Shown here in pieces: positions 20,012-30,214 of a stretch of 64,000 bases of DNA. Positions within the stretch are counted from its first letter, which is position 1. Each line of letters begins with the position of its first letter. This DNA comes from DATLSM01 sp035534175 (GTDB taxonomy: Bacteria > Actinomycetota > Thermoleophilia > Solirubrobacterales > 70-9), in NCBI GenBank assembly GCA_035534175.1, contig DATLSM010000083.1, forward strand, positions 1-64,000, given 5' to 3'. The notes below the pieces were generated by a model. That model was not told the origin of the DNA, searched no databases, and was given only the letters and a program-made list of their open reading frames with translations. The position numbers were made by a program, and so were the translations under genes.

Positions 20012-21022
20012 TCAGGTTTGGGTCGTGCGCCCGGCGATGCCGCCGATCAGGAACCCCCCGGGTGCCAGCTCTCCCCCCTGCAGCAGGATCGCGTCGCGGA
20101 TCCGGGCGCCGGCGCCGATCCGACAGCCCTCGCCGACGATCACCGGCCCCTCGATGCGAACTCCCTCGCCCAGCTCGACCCCGGCGCCGATCAGCGCCGG
20201 CGGCTCGACCACCGTGTCGCCCAAGGGGACGGCGGCGCGAACCCCGCTGGCCACCTCCGGTACCCCGGTATCGACCTGGACCGCGCCACTCAGGGCGTCG
20301 AAGTTGCCCTGGCGCAGCTCCTCAAGGTTGCCGATGTCGTTCCAGTAGGCCTCGATCTGGTGCGAGTAGAAGGGCATGTCGGCGGCGAGCAGCGCCGGGA
20401 AGATGTCCGTCGCCCAGTCGGCGAAGCTGGGGGAGTCCTCGGGGCCCGCCAGCTTGGCCGTCCCCGGCTCGGGGAAGAAGTCAAAGACCTCGGAGCGGAA
20501 CATGTAGATACAGGTGTTGGCCAGGTCGGAGAGGGCCTCCGCCGCCTCGGGCTTCTCCTGGAAGCCCTGGATCCGCCCGTCAGCGCCGGTGATCACCACT
20601 CCGTACTGGTCGGTGTCGGTGACCCGCTTGGTGGCCAGCGTCGCCAGCCCATCATGGGATTCGTGGAACTCGCGCATCGCGGTGAGGTCGATATCGGTGA
20701 GCGCGTCCCCGGCGACGACGAGGAAGGAGTCACCGAGGAACTGGGCGACCTGGCGCACGCCCCCGGCGGTCCCCAGCAGCCGATCCTCACGGCTGTAGGA
20801 GAGTTCGAGGCCCAGCTCTCGGCCGTCGCCGAAACGGGACTCGATCGTCTGCGGAAACCAGTGCAGGTTGGCGATCGTCTGGCCGAAGCCGTGGCGGACG
20901 AGCAGCCGCAGGATGTGCTCCATCACCGGCCGGTTGAGGACCGGGACCATCGGCTTTGGCATCTCGTAGGTGATCGGGCGCAGCCGGGTCCCCAGCCCGG
21001 CGGCGAGGATCATCGCCCTCAT
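20012..21022 (-). CDS. NDP-sugar synthase (mannose-1-phosphate guanylyltransferase-like)
   Basis: A 336-residue nucleotidyltransferase. The N-terminal Rossmann domain opens with MRAMILAAGLGTRLRPITYEMPKPMVPV, the NTP-binding signature, followed by the sugar-phosphate site LLGTAGGVRQV and the metal Asp in VVAGDALTDIDL. A C-terminal left-handed beta-helix of hexapeptide repeats starts near residue 250 (ALIGAGVELGEGVRIEGPVIVGEGCRIGAGA). It makes an activated sugar for envelope polysaccharide or glycolipid; specificity (GDP-Man versus dTDP/UDP-Glc) cannot be read. It follows ahcY on the same strand. A second paralogue lies at 23520-24509. Confidence 0.85.
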   Translation of the reverse strand: MRAMILAAGLGTRLRPITYEMPKPMVPVLNRPVMEHILRLLVRHGFGQTIANLHWFPQTIESRFGDGRELGLELSYSREDRLLGTAGGVRQVAQFLGDSFLVVAGDALTDIDLTAMREFHESHDGLATLATKRVTDTDQYGVVITGADGRIQGFQEKPEAAEALSDLANTCIYMFRSEVFDFFPEPGTAKLAGPEDSPSFADWATDIFPALLAADMPFYSHQIEAYWNDIGNLEELRQGNFDALSGAVQVDTGVPEVASGVRAAVPLGDTVVEPPALIGAGVELGEGVRIEGPVIVGEGCRIGAGARIRDAILLQGGELAPGGFLIGGIAGRTTQT

Positions 21023-21062
21023 TGGGCGAGGCGTTTCCTCACCCTGTCCCCCTCAAGCCTCA

Positions 21063-22481
<1,419 letters not shown>

Positions 22482-22536
22482 CGATTCCTTTCCTCGTCTT
22501 TAGCCCGGCGAAGGATACGTTGATCAGGGCCCGACG

Positions 22537-23520
22537 TCAGGGACGTCCGAGCGCCGCCTTGAAGGCCTCAATCGGCTCGACCGGATCGGGATCGACGCCG
22601 CGCGCGGCGGCCAGCTCGAGCGAGACCAGGTCGCCGAGCATCGTCGCCCAGAGCAGGCGGGCGACGCGGGTCTCCCCCACGGTCTCCAGCCGCACGACCT
22701 CGGCCCCCCGCGCGGCCACCGCCGCAGCGGTCAGCTCGATGCGGCGGCGCTCGCGCGGGTGCTGGTCGGCATCCTCGATAAAGAGCGCCGCGAGCCGGGC
22801 CTCGCTCGCCCCGGCGTCCTCCCAGCCGCAGAGCTCGTTGTGGTCGGCCTCGGGCAGCTCGGAGAAGAAGGCGGGGAGCTTGGCGTTCTCGTTCAACTGC
22901 GTCTTCCACCGGCGGGCCACGGGGACGGTCAGATCGGCGCCGTAGAGGACCGGGATCGAGCCCTCGAGCCGGCCGGCGATCTCCACCGCGCGGGCGCGGA
23001 GGTCGCCGGCCCGCTGAGCGAGGAAGGATGCCGCGGCGTCGATCTCGGTGTGCAGCCGCGGCGCGGCGCCGCTCAGCGCTGCGACCTCGGCGGCGACGGT
23101 GAACATGTAGGCAACGGCGGCCCGGGGCTGCAGGATCCCCGGCAATCCGATCACCGGCGCTCCGGCACCGCGCGCCGCCTCGACCAGCTCGCCGCCGGTG
23201 CTGACGACGATGCGCCGGGCGCCGAGTGCCTCGGCCGCGGCAAAGCAGGCGAGCGTCTCCTCGGTGTTGCCCGAGTAGCTGGAGCAGAGCACGGCCCACT
23301 CGGGCGTGGCCCAGGAGGGGAGCTCATATCCCCTGATCGTCAGCAGCGGACGGGTCAGGCGCTCGCCCAGCGCCGCCGCGGCGAGATCGCCACCGATCGC
23401 CGAACCACCCATCCCACAGATCATCAGCCCGGCCGCCTCCGCCGGGCTGAGGCGCGCCGACTCGACCCGCCAGAGGGCGTCGCGCAGGTGATCGGGGATG
23501 GCCAGAACGTCGTCGAGCAT
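22537..23520 (-). CDS. Bifunctional phosphoglucose/phosphomannose isomerase
   Basis: A 327-residue SIS-domain isomerase of the short PGI/PMI family. The first SIS domain holds MICGMGGSAIGGDLAAAAL and CSSYSGNTEETLACF (phosphate-binding Ser/Thr). The second contains KTQLNENAKLPAFFSELPEADHNELCGW, with the catalytic Glu/His. It interconverts glucose-6-P, mannose-6-P and fructose-6-P. Its ATG overlaps the stop of the upstream nucleotidyltransferase gene (ATGA), linking hexose-phosphate supply directly to NDP-sugar synthesis. Confidence 0.9.
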   Translation of the reverse strand: MLDDVLAIPDHLRDALWRVESARLSPAEAAGLMICGMGGSAIGGDLAAAALGERLTRPLLTIRGYELPSWATPEWAVLCSSYSGNTEETLACFAAAEALGARRIVVSTGGELVEAARGAGAPVIGLPGILQPRAAVAYMFTVAAEVAALSGAAPRLHTEIDAAASFLAQRAGDLRARAVEIAGRLEGSIPVLYGADLTVPVARRWKTQLNENAKLPAFFSELPEADHNELCGWEDAGASEARLAALFIEDADQHPRERRRIELTAAAVAARGAEVVRLETVGETRVARLLWATMLGDLVSLELAAARGVDPDPVEPIEAFKAALGRP

Positions 23521-24509
23521 CAGCCTTGCGCCGGGACTCTTTCATCCCGGCCGACCACCGCGCCCTCGAGGACCGCGCCGGGGGCCACCTCGACGCCCGG
23601 GGCCAGGATCGAAGCGCTGATCAGGGCGCCCTCGCCCACCGTGCAGCCCTCGAGCAGGACCGAGTCGCGCACCACGGCGCCCGCCGCAACCCGGCAGCCC
23701 GCCCCGAGGACCGCGCGCGGGCCGATCTTCGCCCCCGGGTCGAGGATCGCGGCGGGGTGGAGGAAACGGCCGGGGGCCGTCGGCCTGACCCGCGTCTCGA
23801 CCCGGCCCTCGAGGATGTCCCAGCTCGCCTGGAGGTAGCGGCCCGGGGTCCCGATGTCCATCCAGTAGCCATCCAGGCGCAGCGCCCGCAGGCCCTCGCC
23901 GATCAGGCGGGGGAAGACCTCGCGCTCGATCGAGACCTCCTCCCCGGGGGGGATGAGATCCAGCACCGAGCGCTCCAGCACATACATCCCGGCGTTGATC
24001 TCGCCGGGCGCCCGAGCGCCGGTCTTCTCCTCAAAGGCCGTGACCTCACCCCCGGCGTCGGTCTGGACCAGACCGTAGGCGCCGGCGTCGGTCACCGAAT
24101 AGAGGCCAAGGGTTGCCTTCGCCTGGCGCTCCTCGTGCGCCCGCAGCAGGGCGCTGAGATCGAGGTCGGTGAGGACGTCGCCGTTCAGCGCCAGGAAGCG
24201 GTCCTCGAGGTCCTCGCCCAGCTCCTCGGCCGCGTAGCGAAACGCTCCCGCCGTCCCCCGCGGCTCGGGCTCCACCACGAAGCGGATGGCGAGGCCCGCC
24301 CGCTCCTCCTCTCCCGCCAGCGCCGCCCGCAGCGCGTCGGGCCGGTAGCCACAGGCGAGCACCACCTCGGTCACCCCGTGCCCGGCCAGCCACTCCACCA
24401 TGTGGGCGAGGAAGGGCCGGTCGACGAGGGTCAGCGCCGGCTTGGGAGTCGTCTCCGTCAGCGGCCTCAGGCGAGTGCCTTCTCCCCCGACTAGGACTAT
24501 TGCCTGCAT
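23520..24509 (-). CDS. NDP-sugar synthase (mannose-1-P guanylyltransferase/glucose-1-P thymidylyltransferase-like)
   Basis: A 329-residue nucleotidyltransferase paralogous to the one at 20012-21022. It has MQAIVLVGGEGTRLRPLTETTPKPALTL, PRGTAGAFRYAAEEL, LNGDVLTDLDL and EINAGMYVLE. The sugar-binding DGYWMDIGTPGRYLQA is followed by a hexapeptide beta-helix (ILDPGAKIGPRAVLGAGCRVAAGA and onward). The ATG at 24509 is chosen because the signature begins there; the frame stays open upstream but without conserved sequence. Coupled by ATGA to the PGI/PMI gene, it likely supplies GDP-mannose or a related sugar. Confidence 0.87.
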   Translation of the reverse strand: MQAIVLVGGEGTRLRPLTETTPKPALTLVDRPFLAHMVEWLAGHGVTEVVLACGYRPDALRAALAGEEERAGLAIRFVVEPEPRGTAGAFRYAAEELGEDLEDRFLALNGDVLTDLDLSALLRAHEERQAKATLGLYSVTDAGAYGLVQTDAGGEVTAFEEKTGARAPGEINAGMYVLERSVLDLIPPGEEVSIEREVFPRLIGEGLRALRLDGYWMDIGTPGRYLQASWDILEGRVETRVRPTAPGRFLHPAAILDPGAKIGPRAVLGAGCRVAAGAVVRDSVLLEGCTVGEGALISASILAPGVEVAPGAVLEGAVVGRDERVPAQG

Positions 24510-24540
24510 TCGATCCTCAGAGCCTGGGTGGGCAAGCCGA

Positions 24541-25893
24541 TCAGGGACGCAGAGAGCGCGCCGTGCCCTCCACCGGAGCGGCCGAAGGCGGCGAGAGGTG
24601 CGGCTCACCCCCGCTCTGGCGGCCGATTCCCACGTAGCGCAGGCCGGCGGCGCGCAGGGCATCGGGATCGAGGAAATTGCGTCCGTCGACGATCAGGGGG
24701 TTGCCCATCCGCCCGGCGACCTCCGTCCAGTCAAGCTCGGCGAACTCGGGCCACTCGGTCACCAGCACAGCCGCGTCGGCACCCTCCAGCGCGGCCAGCG
24801 CCGAGGTGGCGATCTCCACGCTGGGCAGCAGCTCGGAGGCCCGCTCACCTGCCACCGGGTCATAGGCGATGACCTCCGCCCCCTCCCCCTGCAGACGGGC
24901 GGCGAGGACCAGGCTGGAGGCCTCGCGCATGTCGTCGGTGTCGGGCTTGAAGGCCAGTCCGAGCAGCGCGATCCGCCTGTCCAGCAGGGGGCCGAGATGC
25001 TTCTCCAGCTTGCCCACCACGCGTCGCTTCTGCAGCTCGTTGACCTCGATCACCGCGTTCAGCAGCTGGAAGTGGTAGCCGGTGTTGCCGGCGAGCATCT
25101 TCAGCGCGCTGACATCCTTGGGAAAGCAGGAGCCGCCGTAGCCGATCCCGGCGCGCAGGAAGGAGGGGCCGATCCGCCTGTCCAGGCCCATCCCCCGGGC
25201 GACCTCGCCGACGTCGGCGCCGACCTCCTCACAGACGTTGGCGATCTCGTTGACGAAGGAGATCTTGGTCGCCAGGAAGGCGTTGGAGGCGAGCTTGATC
25301 ATCTCCGCGCTGGCCACGTCGGTGTGCACGATCTCCCCCCCCAGCGGCTCGTAGAGCCCGGCCACCTCCTCCGCCGCCCACCGGTCCCCGGGGTCGGCCC
25401 CGATCACCACCCGGTCGGGGTGCATGAAGTCCTCCACCGCCGAGCCCTCCTTGAGAAACTCGGGGCAGGAGACGTAGGCCAGGTCGGAGATGTCGCGGCG
25501 GATCGAGTCCCCGGTGCCCGCGGGCACCGTGCTCTTCATGATCAGGATGTGGCCGCCGTCGGGGCGCAGCTCCTCGACCACCGAGCGGACGCGCGAGAGA
25601 TCGGCGTCCCCGGAGTAGGTCGGCGGCGTGTCGACGCAGACGAAGAGGAGTTTGGCCCCATCGAGGAGCTCGTCCATCTCGGTGGTGAAGGAGAGGCGCT
25701 CGGCGTTGCGGCGCAACAGCTCGGCGAGACCGGGCTCGTGGATCGTCGTCTCGCCGCGGGAGAGCGCCTCGACCTTGGCCCCCACGATGTCGCGGGCCAG
25801 CACCCGGTGCCCGAGATCGGCGAAACAGGCCGCTGTCACCAGACCGACCCAACCGACGCCGATCACCCCGACCGGTGCCATCTCCTCGCCCAT
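24541..25893 (-). CDS. ugd: UDP-glucose 6-dehydrogenase
   Basis: A 450-residue UDP-glucose/GDP-mannose dehydrogenase. The NAD-binding start is PVGVIGVGWVGLVTAACFADLGH. Further features are FVCVDTPP, the KSTVPAGTG loop, SCPEFLKEGSAVEDFMHPDRVVIG, the substrate-domain KLASNAFLATKISFVNEIA, and the catalytic Cys in IGYGGSCFPKDVSAL. The C-terminal domain contains LGLAFKPDTDDMREA. It oxidises UDP-glucose to UDP-glucuronate. The ATG at 25893 follows a GGAAGGGG ribosome-binding sequence and lies two bases after the stop of the upstream small ORF; ATG 25881 is an alternative. Confidence 0.93.
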   Translation of the reverse strand: MGEEMAPVGVIGVGWVGLVTAACFADLGHRVLARDIVGAKVEALSRGETTIHEPGLAELLRRNAERLSFTTEMDELLDGAKLLFVCVDTPPTYSGDADLSRVRSVVEELRPDGGHILIMKSTVPAGTGDSIRRDISDLAYVSCPEFLKEGSAVEDFMHPDRVVIGADPGDRWAAEEVAGLYEPLGGEIVHTDVASAEMIKLASNAFLATKISFVNEIANVCEEVGADVGEVARGMGLDRRIGPSFLRAGIGYGGSCFPKDVSALKMLAGNTGYHFQLLNAVIEVNELQKRRVVGKLEKHLGPLLDRRIALLGLAFKPDTDDMREASSLVLAARLQGEGAEVIAYDPVAGERASELLPSVEIATSALAALEGADAAVLVTEWPEFAELDWTEVAGRMGNPLIVDGRNFLDPDALRAAGLRYVGIGRQSGGEPHLSPPSAAPVEGTARSLRP

Positions 25894-25895
25894 CC

Positions 25896-26186
25896 TCACC
25901 CCTTCCCTCGCATCGGCTTGGGGATTATCACGCTCATCGATCGTGCCATGCCGACCATCTGGTCATTGCTGAGCGTGTTCAGGAGGCTGTTGGAGATCCA
26001 GTAGGCGTCTTCCCCCCGGCGCCAGGCGACCATCCTAACCCAACCGCCGTTGGTGAAGATCTCATATTCGCGCCCATCCAGCGTCTCGCTCACGGCCGGG
26101 TTGTCGAGGATCGGCGGGTCCGACCAACCCCTGATCCCCTGCACCCCGAAGTAGGAGATCCCTTCCGTGGAGAACGTCTCGCTCAT
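25896..26186 (-). CDS. Small hypothetical protein, resembling the tail of LytR-CpsA-Psr proteins
   Basis: A 96-residue soluble protein. The second half (GREYEIFTNGGWVRMVAWRRG, then AYWISNSLLNTLSNDQMVGMARSM) resembles, from memory, the C-terminal extension that follows the LCP domain in some actinobacterial cell-wall ligases, here without that domain. No signal peptide or TM helix. The ATG lies 7 bases after the M20 peptidase stop with no clear Shine-Dalgarno sequence, suggesting coupled translation. UDP-glucose dehydrogenase follows two bases after its stop. It could be a free-standing domain or the remnant of a larger gene; function unknown. Confidence 0.6.
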   Translation of the reverse strand: MSETFSTEGISYFGVQGIRGWSDPPILDNPAVSETLDGREYEIFTNGGWVRMVAWRRGEDAYWISNSLLNTLSNDQMVGMARSMSVIIPKPMRGKG

Positions 26187-26193
26187 CGCCGGC

Positions 26194-27282
26194 TTAACTG
26201 CCGAGGCGGCCGGGGAGGAGGCGGAGGAAGGCCTCCAGGGTCTGCCGGTAGGCCGTAAGCGAGGAGATCGAGACCCACTCCTCGGGGCCGTGGTGGCCCT
26301 CCCCCACCGGACCGAACTCGACCGCCGGCACTCCGACCCGGAGGAAGGAGACCGCGTCGGAGGCGCCGTCGCGACCGACGCTCATCGGCTCCCCCTCGTG
26401 ATGGGCGCTCGCCGCCTCGCTCAGGGCCCGCACCGCGAGGGAGTCGCGGTCGACAGTTGCCGGCGGCCGGGTGAAGAGCTTCGCCACCTCGGCACCGGGC
26501 AGGCCGCGCACCTCGTCCAGCACCTGGGCGGGGTCCTGATCGGGCAGGTAGCGGATGTCGACGTCGATCACGCACCGGTCGGGCACCTTGTTCAGCGCAT
26601 CCCCGCCCCAGATCCTGCCGAGGTTGATCGAAGGGCGGTCAAACAGCTCGGAGCTGTGCCGGGCAAACGGTAGCGACTCGATGCTGCGGAAAACGTCGAG
26701 CGCGTTCAGCACCGCGTTGTCGCCCAACCAGGGCGTGGCTCCGTGCGCAGCGGTGCCGCTGACCTCCAGGCGCAGGGCCAGAACCCCCTTCGCCTCGACC
26801 CCGATGTGGAGGTCGGTGGGCTCGCCGGTGATCGCAAAGTCCCCGGTGAAGCCGCTGTCGACCAGGTGGTCGCTGCCCCGCTCGGCCTCCTCCTCTGACT
26901 CCTCGTCGCCGACGATCCCCAGCCGCACCCGCACCCGGTCCTGGTCGCGCATCGTCGCCGTGGTCGCCAGCATCGCCGCCAGCGCTCCCTTCATGTCGTA
27001 GGACCCGCGGCCGTAGAGGCGGTCTCCCTCGATCCGGGGGTCGAACTGTCCCGGCCTCCCGGGAACCACGTCGAGGTGCCCGTGAAGGACCACGGTCGGC
27101 GCCCCCTCGGGGCCAACTTCGGCCCGGATCACCGGCAATCCGCGCACCTCGTCGCGCCGGGCCTCGATTCCCCGCGCCTCCAGCCAGCCCTTGACGAAGC
27201 CGGCCGCCGCGCCAACCGCCTCGGGCTCGGAGGTCTCGTAGCTAATCAGCCGCTGGGCCAGGGCCAGGAGCTCCTCACTCAT
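26194..27282 (-). CDS. M20-family peptidase/deacylase (ArgE/DapE-like)
   Basis: A 362-residue zinc metallohydrolase. The metal-site motifs VVLHGHLDVVPG and GRGSYDMKGALAAML (bridging Asp), the catalytic Glu pair in GIVGDEESEEE, and the C-terminal metal His in FGPVGEGHHGPEEWVS are all present. The lid/dimerisation domain includes GTAAHGATPWLGDNAV. The family removes acyl groups from ornithine, diaminopimelate or dipeptides; the substrate here cannot be assigned. It follows atpC by 65 bases on the same strand and precedes the small LCP-tail-like gene. Confidence 0.87.
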   Translation of the reverse strand: MSEELLALAQRLISYETSEPEAVGAAAGFVKGWLEARGIEARRDEVRGLPVIRAEVGPEGAPTVVLHGHLDVVPGRPGQFDPRIEGDRLYGRGSYDMKGALAAMLATTATMRDQDRVRVRLGIVGDEESEEEAERGSDHLVDSGFTGDFAITGEPTDLHIGVEAKGVLALRLEVSGTAAHGATPWLGDNAVLNALDVFRSIESLPFARHSSELFDRPSINLGRIWGGDALNKVPDRCVIDVDIRYLPDQDPAQVLDEVRGLPGAEVAKLFTRPPATVDRDSLAVRALSEAASAHHEGEPMSVGRDGASDAVSFLRVGVPAVEFGPVGEGHHGPEEWVSISSLTAYRQTLEAFLRLLPGRLGS

Positions 27283-27346
27283 TCGCCGGCCCTCGCGCTT
27301 GGCTCAGTTCCGGGGAGAGGGAGATGGACGCTGGTTCGCTCCGCCC

Positions 27347-27763
27347 TCATTCGGCGATCGCGAGGAATGCCTCCGCCCGGGCGCGGTCCTTGCCCGCCCT
27401 TCTCTGCGCCCCGCTTCCCTCCTCGGCCTGCGCCAGGCGCAGCTCCGCCTCGGCCAGCTGCTCCTTCAGCCTCGCCGGGTCGAGGTCGGCAGGAGAGACC
27501 GCCTCCTCGACCAGCAACCGCGCCCGGTTGCCGTACACCTGCAGCCAGCCGTGCGCCTGGGCGAAGCGAACGGTCTCCGAATCGGATACCTGCAGGCGCA
27601 GCTCGGCCGGGCGAAGCGCCGCCAGCAGGGGAACGTGGTTGGCGAGGATGCCGATCTCCCCCACCTCGGTGCGGGTCGAGACCTGGCGCACCTCGCCGCT
27701 GTAGACCTCCCCCTCGGGGGTCAGGACCTCGACCTCCAGCTTGTTCTCAGACACGGCAACCAC
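27347..27763 (-). CDS. atpC: ATP synthase F1 epsilon subunit
   Basis: A 138-residue epsilon subunit. The N-terminal beta-sandwich is LEVEVLTPEGEVYSGEVRQVSTRTEVGEIGILANHVPLLAAL in outline, and the C-terminal helical hairpin (about residues 90-137) is rich in Ala/Glu/Arg. Epsilon couples the c-ring to F1 and can inhibit ATP hydrolysis through its helical domain. Two GTG codons (27763 and 27754) could start it. It is the last gene of the atp operon, 60 bases after atpD. Confidence 0.93.
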   Translation of the reverse strand: MVAVSENKLEVEVLTPEGEVYSGEVRQVSTRTEVGEIGILANHVPLLAALRPAELRLQVSDSETVRFAQAHGWLQVYGNRARLLVEEAVSPADLDPARLKEQLAEAELRLAQAEEGSGAQRRAGKDRARAEAFLAIAE

Positions 27764-27823
27764 CTCGCCCGGGTCCGGCCCCGATCAATTGAGACATTCT
27801 TCCTCGCCCTCGCCCGACCTGGC

Positions 27824-29263
27824 CTAGGCCTTGGCCGGCGCCGCGCCCTCGGCCACCTGGTCGATCGAGCCCTTCATGTAGAAGGCGCCCTCGGGCAGAT
27901 CGTCGTGGACGCCGTCGAGGATCTCGCGGAAGCCGCGCACCGTCTCGCTCACCGGCACGTACTCGCCGCCGCGGCCGGTGAACTGCTCGGCGACGAAGAA
28001 CGGCTGGGAGAGAAAGCGCTCGATCTTGCGGGCCCGCGAGACCGTCTGCTTGTCCTCATCGGAGAGCTCATCGATGCCGAGGATGGCGATGATGTCCTGC
28101 AGCTCCTTGTAGCGCTGCAGGACCTCCTGTACCTCGGTCGCGGTGCGGTAGTGCTCCTCGCCGAGGATATCCTGCTTGAGGATCGTCGAACTGGAGTCCA
28201 GCGGATCGACCGCCGGGTAGATGCCTTTCTCCGAGATCGAGCGCGACAGCGCGGTGGTCGCGTTGAGATGGGCAAACACCGATGCCGGGGCGGGGTCGGT
28301 GAAGTCATCGGCGGGCACGTAGACCGCCTGGATCGAGGTGACCGAGCCGCGCTCGGTCGAGGTGATCCGCTCCTGCAGTTCGCCCATCTCCGTCTCCAGG
28401 GTCGGCTGGTAGCCGACGGCGGAGGGCATCCGCCCGAGCAGCGCCGAGACCTCCGAGCCCGCCTGGACGAAGCGAAAGATGTTGTCGATGAACAGCAGCA
28501 CGTCCTGGCCGCCCTGCTCGCGGAAGTATTCGGCCATCGTCAGACCGGAGAGGGCGACCCGCAGGCGGGCGCCGGGCGGCTCGTTCATCTGGCCGAAGAC
28601 GAGCATCGTTTTGTCGATCACCCCCGACTCTTTCATCTCCAGCCAGAGGTCGTTCCCCTCGCGCGAGCGCTCACCCACCCCGCAGAAGGCCGACAGCCCC
28701 TCGTGCTCCTCGGCGATGTTTCGGATCAGCTCCTGGATCAGGACCGTCTTGCCCACCCCGGCGCCGCCGAAGAGGCCGACCTTGCCGCCCTTGGCGTAGG
28801 GCGCCAGCAGGTCGATCACCTTGATCCCCGTCTCCAGGATCTCCTGGGTCGGGGTGAGATCTGAGGCCGCGGGAGCCGAGCGGTGAATCGGCCAGCGCTC
28901 GCCGGCGATCACCGGCTCGCCCTGATCGATCGGCTCGCCCAGCAGATTGAAGATCCTGCCCAGGGTCTGATCGCCGACCGGGACGGTGATCGGGCCGCCG
29001 GTGTCGATGACCCGGTCGCCGCGCTGCAGGCCGTCGGTGGCGTCCATCGCCACGGTGCGCACCCGGTTGTCGCCGAGGTGCTGCTGCACCTCGCAGACCA
29101 GTTCGGTCGCCTCGCGGTCCTCGTCGCCGGCCATCTCGATCTTCACCGCCGAGTAGATCCCCGGCAGCTGGTCGGGAAAGACGGCGTCGACGACGACGCC
29201 GGTGACCTGCTCGACCCTGCCGACGTTCGTTCCCTTGTTTTCCTTCGCATTGCTCTCAGCCAT
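27824..29263 (-). CDS. atpD: ATP synthase F1 beta subunit
   Basis: A 479-residue catalytic subunit. The P-loop GLFGGAGVGKTVLIQEL is near residue 160, the catalytic Glu lies in GVGERSREGNDLW, the DELSDEE-type loop reads DELSDEDKQTV, and DNIFRFVQAGSEVSALLGRMPSAVGYQPTL is conserved. It forms the three catalytic sites of F1. The 15-20 N-terminal residues (MAESNAKENKGTN) are a low-complexity leader. It lies 24 bases after atpG. Confidence 0.97.
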   Translation of the reverse strand: MAESNAKENKGTNVGRVEQVTGVVVDAVFPDQLPGIYSAVKIEMAGDEDREATELVCEVQQHLGDNRVRTVAMDATDGLQRGDRVIDTGGPITVPVGDQTLGRIFNLLGEPIDQGEPVIAGERWPIHRSAPAASDLTPTQEILETGIKVIDLLAPYAKGGKVGLFGGAGVGKTVLIQELIRNIAEEHEGLSAFCGVGERSREGNDLWLEMKESGVIDKTMLVFGQMNEPPGARLRVALSGLTMAEYFREQGGQDVLLFIDNIFRFVQAGSEVSALLGRMPSAVGYQPTLETEMGELQERITSTERGSVTSIQAVYVPADDFTDPAPASVFAHLNATTALSRSISEKGIYPAVDPLDSSSTILKQDILGEEHYRTATEVQEVLQRYKELQDIIAILGIDELSDEDKQTVSRARKIERFLSQPFFVAEQFTGRGGEYVPVSETVRGFREILDGVHDDLPEGAFYMKGSIDQVAEGAAPAKA

Positions 29264-29287
29264 TGGTTCCTTTTCTGGGTTCTGGGT

Positions 29288-30208
29288 CTAACCGAGCGCC
29301 TCCGCGCCGGCGACCACCTCCAAGATCTCCTGTGTGATCTCCGCCTGCCTCGCCCGGTTCATCTCCAGGGTGAGGTCATCCATCATCGTTTCCGCGTTCT
29401 CCGCCGCGTTGCGCATTGCGGTCATCCGCGCGCCGAGCTCCGAGGCGGCGGACTCCAGCAGGGCTCGGTAGACGGAGATGTTCACGTACTCGGGGATCAG
29501 CTTGGCCAGCAGCTCCTCGGCGTCTGGCTCATAAACCCACAGCGCCCTGCTGTGGGCCTTCTCGATCTCCGTCTCCTCGGCCTCCTCTTCCTCCTCCTCG
29601 ACCCCCTCGCCGATCACGTCGGCCTGCTGCAGCGGCAGCAGGGTCTGGCGCCAGACGTGCTGGGTCAGCGGCGAGACGTAGCGGTTGTAGACCAGCTCGA
29701 CCCGGTCGAGCTCCTGATCGACATAGCGCGCGGTCAGCTGCTCGCCGATCTCACGCGCGTTGGCAAAGGCGGGCCGATCGGTGAAGCCGGTGTAGGAGGA
29801 GGAGACCTCCTCCTTGCGGAAGTTAAGGGCCGAGACGCCCTTGCGCCCGATGACCGAGAAGGCGGCCTCGGCCCCCCGCTCTCCCACCTCGCCCTTTAAC
29901 CGCAGTCCGTCGCGGATCACGTTGGTGTTGAAGGCCCCGGCCAGGCCCCGGTCGCCGGTGACCAAGACGATGCCCACCCGCCTTATCTCCTCCCGCTCGA
30001 CCAGCACCGGCACCCGCGGGATCCCCCCCGCCTGCTCGGCGGCGCGGCGGGTCAGCTTGCGCATCCCCCGCGCGTAGGGGCGCAGGGCGGCGATCCGCTG
30101 CTCCGCCCGCCGCAGCCGCGCTGCGGCGACCATCTCCATCGCCCGCGTGATCTTGTTGATGTTCTTGATCGACGCGATGCGATTCTTGACTTCCTTCTGG
30201 GTCGCCAT
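29288..30208 (-). CDS. atpG: ATP synthase F1 gamma subunit
   Basis: A 306-residue rotor shaft subunit. Both family ends are clear: the N-terminal coiled-coil helix VKNRIASIKNINKITRAMEMVAAARLRRAE, and the C-terminal SELGARMTAMRNAAENAETMMDDLTLEMNRARQAEITQEILEVVAGAEAL in outline. The Rossmann-like middle includes LVTGDRGLAGAFNTNVIR. Residues about 195-215 form an acidic insert (GEGVEEEEEEAEETEIEKA). Some actinobacterial gamma subunits carry a regulatory insert; whether this tract is related is unknown. Confidence 0.95.
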   Translation of the reverse strand: MATQKEVKNRIASIKNINKITRAMEMVAAARLRRAEQRIAALRPYARGMRKLTRRAAEQAGGIPRVPVLVEREEIRRVGIVLVTGDRGLAGAFNTNVIRDGLRLKGEVGERGAEAAFSVIGRKGVSALNFRKEEVSSSYTGFTDRPAFANAREIGEQLTARYVDQELDRVELVYNRYVSPLTQHVWRQTLLPLQQADVIGEGVEEEEEEAEETEIEKAHSRALWVYEPDAEELLAKLIPEYVNISVYRALLESAASELGARMTAMRNAAENAETMMDDLTLEMNRARQAEITQEILEVVAGAEALG

Positions 30209-30214
30209 CAGGGG

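Noticed and set aside
22482..22536. Possible SAH riboswitch before ahcY
   Set aside because: Only 55 bases separate the genes and no matching stem pattern is visible.
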